Assembly: GCF_002803085.1 (NCBI RefSeq)
Contig: NZ_NNBJ01000003.1
Span: forward strand, 213,798 to 277,797
Reading direction: 5' to 3'
From: Streptomyces sp. CB01201
GTDB lineage: Bacteria; Actinomycetota; Actinomycetes; Streptomycetales; Streptomycetaceae
DNA length: 64,000 nucleotides
Below are positions 51,517 to 60,035 of this stretch, one piece after another. Below the pieces are notes generated by a model. It worked only from the letters and a program-made list of their open reading frames with translations, was not told the origin of the DNA and did no database searches. The position numbers and the translations under genes are program-made. Within the stretch, counting starts at the first letter, position 1. Each line of letters opens with the position of its first letter.

Positions 51517-52431
51517 CTACCGGGATCCGTACACCACCCCCGGAGTCTGCGAGTCCGCGAGGAGTTTCAGGGCCGCCTCGCCCGCCTCGCGCGGGGTCCA
51601 GCGGGAGCCCTTGTCGCTGGTCGGGCCGGGCCGCCAGCCCTCCATCACGGTGATGCGGCCGGCCTCCGCCTCGAAGACCCGGCCGGTGACGCCCTCGCTC
51701 GCGGCCGAGCCCAGCCAGACCACGAGGGGCGAGACGTTCTCCGGAGCCATCGCATCGAAGGCGTCCGGGTCGGCCGGCGCGGCCATGGTCTCGGCGAAGG
51801 TCCCCTCGGTCATCCGGGTGCGGGCCGCCGGGGCGATGGCGTTGACCTGGACGCCGTAGCGGCCCATCTCGGCGGCGGCCACCAGGGTGAGCCCCACGAT
51901 CCCGGCCTTCGCGGCGCTGTAGTTGCCCTGCCCGACCGAGCCCAACAGCCCTGCTCCGGAGCTGGTGTTGACCACGCGTGCCGCGATCTCGCGCCCCGCC
52001 TTCGCCTCGCCGCGCCAGTACGAGGCCGCGTGCTTCAGGGTCAGGAAGTGGCCCTTGAGGTGGACGCGCATCACGGCGTCCCAGTCGTCCTCGCCGAGGT
52101 TGACCAGCGTCCGGTCGCGCAGGAACCCGGCGTTGTTGACCAGGGTGTGCAGCGCGCCGAACTCCTCGACCGCCGCGCGGACCAGCGAGGCGGCGCCCTC
52201 GGTCGTGGCGATGTCTCCCCCGTGCGCCACCGCCTCGCCGCCCGCCGCGCGGATCTCGTCCACCACCGCCTGCGCGGGCCCGCCACTGCTGCCCGCGCCG
52301 TCCAGGGCCACCCCCAGGTCGTTGACGACGACCCGCGCGCCCTGCTCCGCGAACGCCAGCGCGTGTGCCCGGCCGAGGCCCCGCCCCGCGCCCGTCACGA
52401 CCACGACCCGTCCCTCGCACAACCCGCTCAT
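51517..52431 (-). CDS. Short-chain dehydrogenase, Rv3548c-like (steroid degradation)
   Basis: 304 residues, matching the M. tuberculosis Rv3548c protein in length and position next to an Rv3549c-like gene. Cofactor motif VTGAGRGLGRAHALAFAEQG, NNAG in TLVNNAGFLRDRTL, catalytic Ser/Tyr/Lys in NTSSGAGLLGSVGQGNYSAA followed by K. This is the 17-beta-HSD4-like branch that oxidises hydroxyacyl-CoA. It lies 12 bp downstream of the second SDR on the same strand, in a two-gene unit reading away from the KstR2-like operator. Precise step in ring C/D breakdown not assigned. Confidence 0.82.
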   Translation of the reverse strand: MSGLCEGRVVVVTGAGRGLGRAHALAFAEQGARVVVNDLGVALDGAGSSGGPAQAVVDEIRAAGGEAVAHGGDIATTEGAASLVRAAVEEFGALHTLVNNAGFLRDRTLVNLGEDDWDAVMRVHLKGHFLTLKHAASYWRGEAKAGREIAARVVNTSSGAGLLGSVGQGNYSAAKAGIVGLTLVAAAEMGRYGVQVNAIAPAARTRMTEGTFAETMAAPADPDAFDAMAPENVSPLVVWLGSAASEGVTGRVFEAEAGRITVMEGWRPGPTSDKGSRWTPREAGEAALKLLADSQTPGVVYGSR

Positions 52432-52443
52432 CTCCGGTTCTCC

Positions 52444-53217
52444 TCAGGCTCGTTGATCACTTCGGTTGACGGTGGCCGCGTCCAGGAAGGCGGGGCGTTC
52501 GCCGCCGCCGTGGACGAGCAGACAGGCGCCGCTGATGTAGGCCGCCCCCGGCGACGCGAGGAAGACGGCAGCCGCGCCGACCTCCTCGGGCTCGGCGAGC
52601 CGGCCGAGCGGCACGGTCGCGCCGACCCGTGCGAGGCCTTCCGCGTCGCCGTAGTGCAGCGCGCTCAGTTCGGTGCGGACCATGCCGAGCACCAGCGTGT
52701 TGACGCGCACCTCGGGCGCCCACTCGACCGCCATCGAGCGGGCGAGGCCCTCCAGGCCCGCCTTCGCGGCGCCGTAGGCGGCCGTCCCCGGCGAGGGACG
52801 CCCCCCGCTGACGCTGCCGATCATCACGACCGAGCCGCGTGCGGCCCGCAGGAACGGCCGGGCGGCCAGGGACGCCGTGAGCGGGGCCACCAGATTCAGC
52901 TCGACGACCCGTGCGTGCCGCTCGGCCTCGCCCTCGTCGAGCAGCCGGTAGGGCGTGCCGCCCGCGTTGTTGACCAGGACGTCCAGACGTCCGTGGTCCG
53001 CCGCGACACCGGCGAAGAAGTCCCGTACGGCGGCGCCCTCGCGCAGGTCGAGCGGGCGGAACTCGGCCTGCCGGCCGCCCCGTTCGACCGGTTCGTCGGG
53101 CGGTCTGCGGGCGCACACCACGACGTCGGCGCCCGCCGCGAGGAAGGCCCTCGCGATCCCCGCGCCCACGCCCCGGGTGCCACCGGTGACGACGACTGCC
53201 TTCCCGGCCAGCTCCAT
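52444..53217 (-). CDS. Short-chain dehydrogenase, Rv3549c-like (steroid degradation)
   Basis: 257 residues. VVVTGGTRGVGAGIARAFLA cofactor loop, DVLVNNAGGTPYRLL, and the active-site run MIGSVSGGRPSPGTAAYGAA then K. The C-terminus ends with the usual SDR GGGERP strand. First gene of the leftward unit; its ATG is 22 bp from the KstR2-like operator at 53239. Synteny (Rv3548c, Rv3549c, echA20, ipdA, ipdB, ipdC) is the same as in mycobacteria. Probably oxidises a hydroxyacyl-CoA in HIP catabolism. Confidence 0.82.
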   Translation of the reverse strand: MELAGKAVVVTGGTRGVGAGIARAFLAAGADVVVCARRPPDEPVERGGRQAEFRPLDLREGAAVRDFFAGVAADHGRLDVLVNNAGGTPYRLLDEGEAERHARVVELNLVAPLTASLAARPFLRAARGSVVMIGSVSGGRPSPGTAAYGAAKAGLEGLARSMAVEWAPEVRVNTLVLGMVRTELSALHYGDAEGLARVGATVPLGRLAEPEEVGAAAVFLASPGAAYISGACLLVHGGGERPAFLDAATVNRSDQRA

Positions 53218-53238
53218 CCGCTGCTACCTTCCTGACCT

Positions 53239-53252
53239 AACAAATGTTTGGT
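53239..53252. promoter_or_regulatory. KstR2-like operator between the SDR and echA20 units
   Basis: AACAAATGTTTGGT within CCTAACAAATGTTTGGTGG, centred between the two divergent start codons. It matches the mycobacterial KstR2 consensus AnCAAGnnCTTGnT with two changes and is nearly identical to the site at 62829-62842. Confidence 0.75.
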
Positions 53253-53273
53253 GGAAAGGTAGCTGATCCGCCC

Positions 53274-54125
53274 ATGGGTGTCTCCACCGCAAGCCCCGCG
53301 AAGGGCATGTGCCTCGTCACGGTCGACTTCCCACCCGTCAACGCCCTGCCGGTCCAGGGCTGGTACGACCTCGCCGACGCGATCCGCGCCGCGGGGCGCG
53401 ACCCCGGCAACCGGTGCGTGGTGCTCGCCGCCGAGGGCCGCGGCTTCAACGCCGGGGTGGACATCAAGGAGATGCAGCGCGACCCCGGCCACACCGCCCT
53501 CATCGGCGCGAACCGGGGCTGCTACGAGGCGTTCGCCGCGGTGTACGAGTGCGAGGTGCCGGTCGTCGCGGCGGTCGGCGGGTTCTGCCTCGGCGGCGGC
53601 ATCGGCCTGGTCGGCAACGCGGACGCGATCGTGGCGAGCGAGGACGCCGTCTTCGGCCTGCCCGAACTGGACCGGGGCGCGCTCGGCGCCGCCACCCACC
53701 TCGCACGCCTGGTCCCCCAGCATCTGATGCGCGCGCTCTACTACACCTCGCGGACCGTCACGGCCCGGGAGCTGCACGCCCACGGCTCGGTGTGGAAGGT
53801 CGTGCCGCGCGAGCAACTGGCCGTCGAAGCAATGGAGTTGGCGGCCGAGATCGCCCGCAAGGACGGCACCCTGATCCGCCTCGCGAAGGCCGCCATCAAC
53901 GGCATCGACCCGGTGGACGTACGCCGCAGCTACCGCTTCGAGCAGGGCTTCACCTTCGAGGCGGGCCTCAGCGGCGTGGCGGACCGCGTCCGCGACACGT
54001 TCGGCACGGGCGGCAGGTCCGGCACGGGCGGCCCGTCCGGCGCCCCCGGCCCGAGCGGGCCGCCCGGGACATCCGGCGCACACCCAACGACGACAGCGGC
54101 GGCCACCGAGGAGGCCTCTTCGTGA
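53274..54125 (+). CDS. echA20: EchA20-like enoyl-CoA hydratase-family ring-D hydrolase with Gly-X-Y tail
   Basis: 283 residues. The crotonase fold has DFPPVNALPVQGWYDLADAI, LAAEGRGFNAGVDIKEMQRD (oxyanion hole), VGGFCLGGGIGLVGNADAIV and SEDAVFGLPELDRGALGAAT. In M. tuberculosis EchA20 hydrolytically opens steroid ring D (HIEC-CoA). After the usual end (about residue 245) this copy adds a tail of Gly-X-Y triplets (GTGGRSGTGGPSGAPGPSGP and onward) and a Thr/Ala/Glu end. The ATG at 53274 is chosen because an earlier ATG at 53244 lies inside the operator. It overlaps ipdA by four bases. Confidence 0.85.
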   Translation: MGVSTASPAKGMCLVTVDFPPVNALPVQGWYDLADAIRAAGRDPGNRCVVLAAEGRGFNAGVDIKEMQRDPGHTALIGANRGCYEAFAAVYECEVPVVAAVGGFCLGGGIGLVGNADAIVASEDAVFGLPELDRGALGAATHLARLVPQHLMRALYYTSRTVTARELHAHGSVWKVVPREQLAVEAMELAAEIARKDGTLIRLAKAAINGIDPVDVRRSYRFEQGFTFEAGLSGVADRVRDTFGTGGRSGTGGPSGAPGPSGPPGTSGAHPTTTAAATEEASS

Positions 54126-54988
54126 CGGACAAGACCATGACGCCGGAGGACGTCGTCGCCCGGCTGAGCAGCGGCATGACGCTCGGCATCGGCGGCTGGG
54201 GCTCGCGCCGCAAGCCGATGGCGCTGGTACGCGCCCTGCTCCGCTCGCCCGTCACCGACCTGACGGTGATCTCGTACGGGGGTCCGGACGTCGGCCTGCT
54301 CGCGGCCGCCGGACGGATCCGCAAGCTGGTCGCGCCCTTCGCCACGCTCGACTCGATCCCCCTGGAGCCGCACTTCCGCGCCGCGCGCCAGGCGGGCGCC
54401 TTCGAGCTGATGGAGGTCGACGAGGCGATGTTCATGTGGGGGCTGCACGCGGCCGCGAACCGGCTGCCGTTCCTGCCGGTGCGGGCGGGCCTCGGCTCGG
54501 ACGTGATGCGGGTCAACCCCGGCCTGCGGACGGTGAGTTCACCGTACGAGGACGGCGAGACCCTCGTCGCGATGCCCGCCCTGCGCATGGACGCGGCGCT
54601 CGTCCACCTCAACCGCGCCGACCGGCTCGGCAACGGCCAGTACCTGGGCCCCGACCCGTACTTCGACGACCTGTTCTGCGAGGCCGCCGACAGCGCGTAC
54701 CTCTCCTGCGAGCGGATCGTGGACGCCTTCGGGGACGACGGCGGGGGTGGCCCGGAGGGCGTGGTGCCGCAGTCGCTCCTGGTCGGCAGGTACGCGGTCA
54801 CCGGCGTCGTGGAGTGCCCGAACGGCGCGCACTTCACGTCCTGCGTACCCGACTACGGGCGCGACGAGCCGTTCCAGAAGCTCTACGCGAGCACCCCCTG
54901 GGCGGAGTTCGCCGAACGCTTCCTGTCCGGGCCGGACGAGAAGTCCTACCAGTCGGCGGTGCAGAGCTGGCACGAGGAGCAGAAGTGA
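54122..54988 (+). CDS. ipdA: IpdA, CoA-transferase-like hydrolase subunit alpha
   Basis: 288 residues, GTG start overlapping the echA20 stop. The CoA-transferase family I alpha-type fold has GMTLGIGGWGSRRKPMALVR, LTVISYGGPDVGLLAAAGRI and LRMDAALVHLNRADRLGNGQ. In mycobacteria and rhodococci IpdA and IpdB form a heteromer that hydrolytically opens steroid ring C (COCHEA-CoA). Length and neighbours match Rv3551. The stop overlaps the ipdB start. Confidence 0.9.
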   Translation: MTDKTMTPEDVVARLSSGMTLGIGGWGSRRKPMALVRALLRSPVTDLTVISYGGPDVGLLAAAGRIRKLVAPFATLDSIPLEPHFRAARQAGAFELMEVDEAMFMWGLHAAANRLPFLPVRAGLGSDVMRVNPGLRTVSSPYEDGETLVAMPALRMDAALVHLNRADRLGNGQYLGPDPYFDDLFCEAADSAYLSCERIVDAFGDDGGGGPEGVVPQSLLVGRYAVTGVVECPNGAHFTSCVPDYGRDEPFQKLYASTPWAEFAERFLSGPDEKSYQSAVQSWHEEQK

Positions 54989-55740
54989 CACCTCCAGCGA
55001 CGAGTGCCGTGCGGGTGACCCGCGCCGAGTACTGCGTGATCGCCTGCGCCGAGGCCTGGCGCGACAACGGGGAGGTGCTGGCCAGCCCCATGGGCCTGAT
55101 CCCCTCGGTCGGGGCCCGGCTCGCGCGGCACACCTTCTCGCCCGACCTGCTGCTCACCGACGGCGAGGCGATGCTCGTCGGGCTGGACGGGAGGCCCGAG
55201 GGCTGGCTGCCCTACCGCCGGCATCTGGCGATGGTGACCGGCGGCCGGCGGCACGTGATGATGGGCGCGAGCCAGATCGACCGGTTCGGCAACCAGAACA
55301 TCTCCTGCATCGGCGCCTGGGAGCGGCCCGCCCGCCAGCTCCTCGGGGTCCGCGGCGCACCGGTCAACACCCTGAACAATCCGGTGAGTTACTGGGTGCC
55401 GAAGCATTCGACGCGGGTGTTCGTGCCGAGGGTCGACATGATCAGCGGCGTGGGCTACGACAGCGCGGCGGCCGCGGGCCCCTCCGCGACCCGCTACCAC
55501 CGCATCCCGCGGGTGGTGAGCAATCTGGGCGTCTTCGACTTCGCGACCCCGGACCACTCGATGCGGCTCGCCTCCCTGCACCCCGGGGTTACGCCGGACG
55601 AGGTCCGCGAGGCGACGGGGTTCGAGCTCGCGGTGGCGGACGGCCCGGCGTACACCCGGGAGCCCACGCCCGAGGAGCTCCGCCTGATCCGTGAGGTCAT
55701 CGACCCGGACGGGCTGCGCGAACGCGAGGTGCGGCCGTGA
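54985..55740 (+). CDS. ipdB: IpdB, CoA-transferase-like hydrolase subunit beta
   Basis: 251 residues, GTG start overlapping ipdA. Family motifs: YCVIACAEAWRDNGEVLASP, HTFSPDLLLTDGEAMLVGLD, MMGASQIDRFGNQNISCIGA and VDMISGVGYDSAAAAGPSAT. Partner of IpdA in ring-C opening. Length equals the mycobacterial subunit. The GTGA overlap continues into ipdC, so all four genes from echA20 are translationally coupled. Confidence 0.9.
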   Translation: MTPPATSAVRVTRAEYCVIACAEAWRDNGEVLASPMGLIPSVGARLARHTFSPDLLLTDGEAMLVGLDGRPEGWLPYRRHLAMVTGGRRHVMMGASQIDRFGNQNISCIGAWERPARQLLGVRGAPVNTLNNPVSYWVPKHSTRVFVPRVDMISGVGYDSAAAAGPSATRYHRIPRVVSNLGVFDFATPDHSMRLASLHPGVTPDEVREATGFELAVADGPAYTREPTPEELRLIREVIDPDGLREREVRP

Positions 55741-56813
55741 CCACCGCCCCCGGGGAGCCCCGTATCGAGACGGCCCTGACCAAGCTGGTGGGCGTGCGGC
55801 ATCCGATCGTGCAGACCGGCATGGGCTGGGTCGCGGGCCCCCGCCTGGTCTCGGCCACCGCGAACGCGGGCGCCCTCGGCATTCTCGCCTCCGCGACGAT
55901 GACGACGTCGGAGCTGCGGGGGGCGGTCCGCGAGGTCAAGTCCCGTACCGGGGAGGCGTTCGGGGTCAATCTGCGGGCCGATGCCGCCGACGCCCGCGAG
56001 CGGGTGCGGATCATCGTCGAGGAGGGCGTGCGCGTGGCGTCCTTCGCGCTCGCCCCCTCCCGCGAACTCATCGCCGAGCTGAAGGACGCGGGGGTCGTCG
56101 TGATCCCCTCCATCGGCGCCCGCCGGCACGCCGAGAAGGTCGCGGCGTGGGGTGCGGACGCGGTGATCGTGCAGGGCGGCGAGGGCGGCGGCCACACCGG
56201 CGAGGTGGCAACGACCGTGCTGCTGCCCCAAGTTGTGGACGCCGTGGACATCCCGGTGATCGCGGCGGGCGGCTTCCACGACGGCCGGGGCCTGGTGGCG
56301 GCGCTCGCCTTCGGCGCGGCGGGGGTCGCCATGGGCACCCGCTTCCTGCTGACCTCCGACTCGACGGTGCCGGACGCGGTGAAGGCGAAGTACCTGGAGG
56401 CGACGGTGAAGGACATCACGGTGACCACCGCCGTGGACGGCCTGCCGCACCGCATGCTCCGCACGGAACTGGTCAGGTCCCTGGAGGCCGCGGGCCGCAC
56501 CCGCGCCCTCGTGCAGGCGGTGCGGCGGGCCTCCGGATTCCGCAGGATCTCCGGTCTGTCCTGGTCCCGACTGGTCCGGGACGGCCTCGCGATGAAGCAC
56601 GGCAAGAACCTGACATGGAGTCAGACACTGCTCGCGGCGAACACGCCGATGCTGCTGCGGGCGTCCATGGTCGAGGGCCGCACGGACCTCGGGGTCATGG
56701 CCTCGGGCCAGGTGGCCGGCCTGATCGAGGACCTGCCGAGCTGTGCGGAGCTGGTCGGCCGGGTGATGGACGAGGCGGCGCGCACGCTGGGCGCGTTGCG
56801 GAGCACGCAGTAA
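55737..56813 (+). CDS. ipdC: IpdC, nitronate-monooxygenase-family reductase
   Basis: 358 residues, GTG start. FMN-dependent 2-nitropropane dioxygenase/NMO barrel: HPIVQTGMGWVAGPRLVSAT, VVVIPSIGARRHAEKVAAWG, VIVQGGEGGGHTGEVATTVL, IPVIAAGGFHDGRGLVAALA and AAGVAMGTRFLLTSDS. IpdC in mycobacteria reduces 5-OH-HIC-CoA (flavin-dependent), a step in HIP breakdown. It closes the rightward operon. Confidence 0.9.
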   Translation: MTTAPGEPRIETALTKLVGVRHPIVQTGMGWVAGPRLVSATANAGALGILASATMTTSELRGAVREVKSRTGEAFGVNLRADAADARERVRIIVEEGVRVASFALAPSRELIAELKDAGVVVIPSIGARRHAEKVAAWGADAVIVQGGEGGGHTGEVATTVLLPQVVDAVDIPVIAAGGFHDGRGLVAALAFGAAGVAMGTRFLLTSDSTVPDAVKAKYLEATVKDITVTTAVDGLPHRMLRTELVRSLEAAGRTRALVQAVRRASGFRRISGLSWSRLVRDGLAMKHGKNLTWSQTLLAANTPMLLRASMVEGRTDLGVMASGQVAGLIEDLPSCAELVGRVMDEAARTLGALRSTQ

Positions 56814-56847
56814 CTGCCGTACGCCACAGAGGAGTCGAGGAGGCACC

Positions 56848-57771
56848 ATGAACCGCTCCACCCGAACGGTGACACGAGTAGCCAGAGGGGCCGTCGCCGC
56901 GGTCGCCGCGGCCCTGGCGCTGGGTGCGCTGCCCGCGACCGCGCCGGCGGCAGCAGCCGCCGCGCAGCACCGCACCGCCGCACCGATCCACCAGGTCGTG
57001 CTCCAGGGCGCGGTGAACGTCCGCGACCTGGGCGGCTACGGGACGTACGACGGCGCGCGGGTCCGGTACGGGGTCGCCTACCGGGCGGACGCGCTGAACA
57101 AGACGACGGACACGGACGTCGCCACCCTGGGCCGACTCGGCCTGCGCGAAGTGGTCGACTTCCGGACGCCGTTCGAGCTTCAGTACGACGGCCCCGACCG
57201 GCTGCCGTCCGGGCTCACCCCGACCTCGCGACCGGTCACCGACAGCGGTCTGTACGCGCAGATGCTGACCGCGATCGGGTCGCGGGATCCGGCGACGCAG
57301 GACGCGATGCTGGGCCACGGCAAGGCGGAGGCACTGATGCGCACGGTGTACGGCGCCTTCGTCACCGACCCCGCCGCCCGCACTCAGTTCGGGGCGACCC
57401 TGAAGGACCTGGCCGCCGCCCCCGGCCCGCTGCTCTTCCACTGCACATCGGGCAAGGACCGTACGGGGTGGCTGAGTTACGTACTGCTGCGCGCGGTGGG
57501 CGTACCGGAGGCGACGGCGCGGGGGGACTACCTGGCGTCCAACACCTTCCGGGCGGCGGCAGACGCGGCGCTGCGGGTGAACCTGAAGCAGTCCGGGGTG
57601 ATGCAGAACCCGGATCTGCTCATCCCGCTCCAGGAGGTACGGGTCGACTACCTTGACGCGGCTCTGTCCCAACTGGGCTCTCAGTACGGTGACTTGTACG
57701 GCTACCTGACCCGGGGGCTGGGCCTGTCGCTCCGCGACCTGGCAGGGCTGCGGGCCCGGCTGGTGGCCTAG
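56848..57771 (+). CDS. Secreted tyrosine-protein phosphatase (DSP/PtpB-like)
   Basis: 307 residues. Signal peptide in the first 39 residues (RVARGAVAAVAAALALGAL, then AAAAAAQ). The catalytic domain starts with VNVRDLGGYGTYDGARVRYG and carries the P-loop FHCTSGKDRTGWLSYVLL (nucleophile Cys, Arg). The LRD/general-acid region is DFRTPFELQYDGPDRLP. This is the MPtpB/tyrosine phosphatase-like (Y_phosphatase3) family, exported here. It starts 34 bp after ipdC and may be read through from that operon, though a functional link to steroid degradation is not evident. Confidence 0.9.
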   Translation: MNRSTRTVTRVARGAVAAVAAALALGALPATAPAAAAAAQHRTAAPIHQVVLQGAVNVRDLGGYGTYDGARVRYGVAYRADALNKTTDTDVATLGRLGLREVVDFRTPFELQYDGPDRLPSGLTPTSRPVTDSGLYAQMLTAIGSRDPATQDAMLGHGKAEALMRTVYGAFVTDPAARTQFGATLKDLAAAPGPLLFHCTSGKDRTGWLSYVLLRAVGVPEATARGDYLASNTFRAAADAALRVNLKQSGVMQNPDLLIPLQEVRVDYLDAALSQLGSQYGDLYGYLTRGLGLSLRDLAGLRARLVA

Positions 57772-57807
57772 CCCGGAGCGGCACGCTCTCCTCCAGGCCG
57801 CCGCGAA

Positions 57808-57846
57808 CAAGCCCCGCCCATTCACGTTCCGAAGGGGCGGGGCTTG
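57808..57846. terminator. Bidirectional terminator between phosphatase and helicase genes
   Basis: A perfect 12-bp stem CAAGCCCCGCCC / GGGCGGGGCTTG with a 15-base loop, lying between two convergent genes. Confidence 0.88.
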
Positions 57847-57862
57847 CGGCTGCCCAAGGGGA

Positions 57863-59608
57863 TCAGGCTCCGGCCCGGCCCCGGCCCGCGCCGCTCTGTC
57901 CGCGCCCACGACCGCCCGCGGAGCGAGCCGCCGACCCGCCCTGGGTGCGGGGTGCGCCGCCACCCTGGGTGCGGGAGGCCGAGCCGCCCTGGGTGCGAGA
58001 GGCCGCGCCGCCCTGGGTACGGGAGGCCGAGCCGCCCTGCGCACGGGAAGCGGCACCCCCCTGCGTACGGGAAGCCGCACCCTGACCCCGCCCGCCCTGG
58101 CCGCGGGAGGCGGCACCGCCCTGAGCCGAGCCCTGGGCGCGGCCCGACGAGCCCTGGGCGCGGCCGCCGCGCGCGCCCCGGCTGCGGCCACCGGTGGCCT
58201 TCTTCGGCTCCGGCTGGGCCGGGACCTCGATGACGACCGGCACGCCGGACGGCTCGCGCGCGCCCGTGACCCGGACGAGCTCCTCGGAGCTCGACTTGAT
58301 CTCGGCCGTGCGCGGCCTGATCCCCGCGAACGACATGAGCTTGGTCATCTCGCGCTTCTCGTCCGGCAGGACCAGCGTGACGACGCTGCCCGACTCGCCC
58401 GCGCGGGCGGTGCGCCCACCGCGGTGGAGGTAGTCCTTGTGGTCGGTCGGCGGGTCGACGTTCACGACGAGGTCGAGGTCGTCGACGTGGATGCCGCGCG
58501 CCGCCACGTTCGTCGCGACCAGCGCGGTGACCTGACCGTTCTTGAACTGGTCCAGCGTGCGGTTGCGCTGCGGCTGGGAGCGTCCACCGTGCAGACCGGC
58601 CGCCCGGACCCCGCTCGCCAGGAGCCGCTTGACCAGCCGGTCCACCGAGCGCTTGGTGTCCAGGAACATGATCACCCGGCCGTCGCGGGCCGCGATCCGC
58701 GTGGTGACGGCCTTCTTGTCGGTCTCGTCCATGACGTACAGGACGTGGTGTTCCATCGTGGTGACCGCGCCCGCCGACGGGTCGACGGAGTGCACCACCG
58801 GGTCGGTGAGGAACATCCGGACCAGGCGGTCGATGTTGGCGTCCAGGGTCGCCGAGAACAGCATCCGCTGACCGTCCGGCTCGACCTGCTTGAGCAGCGC
58901 CACGACCTGCGGCATGAAGCCCATGTCGGCCATCTGGTCGGCCTCGTCGAGGACGGTGATGCCCACGTTCTCCAGCGAGCAGTCACCCCGCTCTATGAGG
59001 TCCTTGAGCCGGCCCGGGGTGGCGACCATGACCTCGGCGCCGCGGCGCAGCGCGTTGGCCTGCTTGGTGATGGAGAGGCCGCCGACGACGGTGGTCAGGC
59101 GCAGGTTCACGGCCGTGGCGTACGGCGTGAGCGCGTCGGTGACCTGCTGGGCGAGCTCGCGCGTCGGTACGAGGACCATGGCGAGCGGCGCCCTGGGCTC
59201 GGCGCGCCGGCCCGCGGTGCGGGCGAGCAGGGCGAGGCCGAAGGCGAGGGTCTTGCCGGAGCCGGTGCGGCCGCGGCCGAGGATGTCGCGGCCCGCGAGC
59301 GAGTTCGGCAGGGTGGCGCCCTGGATCGGGAACGGCTCGGTCACGCCCTGCGCGTCGAGCGTCTTGAGCAGCGCCGCGGGCATGTCCAGGTCGGCGAAGG
59401 CCTCGACGGCCGGCAGCGCGGGGGTGAGGGTCTCCGGGAGTTGGAACTCGCCCTGCGGCGCCATGGTGCGGCCCTTGGCGGGCTTCGCGGACTTGGCGGC
59501 GGGGCGGCCGGAGCTCCTGCGGGCACCGGAACTGGAACCGGAACCGGAACGGGAGCCGGTACCGGCACCGGAACCGGCACCGGGGCGCTTGCTGGTCATG
59601 CGCGTCAT
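57863..59608 (-). CDS. DEAD-box RNA helicase with repetitive C-terminal tail
   Basis: 581 residues from ATG 59608 (AGGAAGG ten bases upstream); an ATG at 59599 is also possible. Helicase motifs: Q motif FPIQGATLPNSLAG, motif I GRGRTGSGKTLAFGL, Ia VPTRELAQQV, II VLDEADQMADMGF, III LFSATLD, and C-terminal VATNVAARGIHVDDLDLVVN and HRGGRTARAGESG. It unwinds RNA, possibly during cold adaptation given the adjacent cold-shock gene on the same strand. The last roughly 110 residues are low complexity: RGQGGRGQG followed by about seven ASRTQGG-type 9-residue repeats, then RSAGGRGRGQSG. The N-terminus also has a Gly/Ser/Thr-rich tract. Confidence 0.93.
   Translation of the reverse strand: MTRMTSKRPGAGSGAGTGSRSGSGSSSGARRSSGRPAAKSAKPAKGRTMAPQGEFQLPETLTPALPAVEAFADLDMPAALLKTLDAQGVTEPFPIQGATLPNSLAGRDILGRGRTGSGKTLAFGLALLARTAGRRAEPRAPLAMVLVPTRELAQQVTDALTPYATAVNLRLTTVVGGLSITKQANALRRGAEVMVATPGRLKDLIERGDCSLENVGITVLDEADQMADMGFMPQVVALLKQVEPDGQRMLFSATLDANIDRLVRMFLTDPVVHSVDPSAGAVTTMEHHVLYVMDETDKKAVTTRIAARDGRVIMFLDTKRSVDRLVKRLLASGVRAAGLHGGRSQPQRNRTLDQFKNGQVTALVATNVAARGIHVDDLDLVVNVDPPTDHKDYLHRGGRTARAGESGSVVTLVLPDEKREMTKLMSFAGIRPRTAEIKSSSEELVRVTGAREPSGVPVVIEVPAQPEPKKATGGRSRGARGGRAQGSSGRAQGSAQGGAASRGQGGRGQGAASRTQGGAASRAQGGSASRTQGGAASRTQGGSASRTQGGGAPRTQGGSAARSAGGRGRGQSGAGRGRAGA
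57938..58076. repeat. 27-bp-class in-frame repeats in the helicase tail
   Basis: Units like GAGGCCGAGCCGCCCTGGGT(G/A)CG recur about every 27 bases on the + strand, five to seven copies with drift, encoding the GG-A/S-ASRTQ repeat of the helicase C-terminus. Confidence 0.85.
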
Positions 59609-59642
59609 ACGGAATTTGCCTTCCTGGGACAAGACAGCACAA

Positions 59643-59676
59643 GCCGGGACCCGCACCTGAGGGTGCGGGCCCCGGC
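59643..59676 (-). terminator. Hairpin between cold-shock gene and helicase gene
   Basis: GCCGGG-A-CCCGCACC / GGTGCGGG-C-CCCGGC with a TGAG loop, 55 bp beyond the cold-shock stop codon. It would end the short cold-shock transcript or attenuate read-through into the helicase gene. Confidence 0.75.
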
Positions 59677-59730
59677 TGCGAAATTCGCGAGCCGCTGAAT
59701 CAGCGGCTGCAAAATACGCCTCGTCGGCGA

Positions 59731-59934
59731 TTAGGCGGGAACGATGTTCTCCGCCTGGAGGCCCTTCTGGCCCTGGGTGACCTCGAAGGAGACCTTCTGG
59801 CCCTCAAGGAGCTCACGGAAGCCGGAGGAGGCGATGTTGGAGTAGTGGGCGAAGACGTCGGGGCCGCCGCCGTCCTGCTCGATGAAGCCGAAGCCCTTTT
59901 CCGAGTTGAACCACTTCACGGTGCCAGTAGCCAT
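59731..59934 (-). CDS. Cold-shock protein (CspA family)
   Basis: 67 residues. The cold-shock domain fills the protein: [20 protein letters not shown] with RNP1 (KGFGFI) and RNP2-like DVFAHYSNI, ending LQAENIVPA. Single-stranded nucleic-acid binding, RNA chaperone. An AGGAG site (AGGAGAAATG on the coding strand) precedes the ATG. It has an A/T-rich leader of at least 100 bases, unusual for this DNA. Confidence 0.96.
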   Translation of the reverse strand: MATGTVKWFNSEKGFGFIEQDGGGPDVFAHYSNIASSGFRELLEGQKVSFEVTQGQKGLQAENIVPA

Positions 59935-60035
59935 GTCATTTCTCCTAAGACAGGGGCAGTTCCGGAAATCCGCGGATTTACGGATTCCTCGTCGCCGCAT
60001 TGAGCCCATCCGGAGAAACCCCGGAAACAAATAAT

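Noticed and set aside
53244..53273. Earlier ATG for echA20
   Set aside because: It lies inside the KstR2-like operator and the extra ten residues are not part of the crotonase family start.
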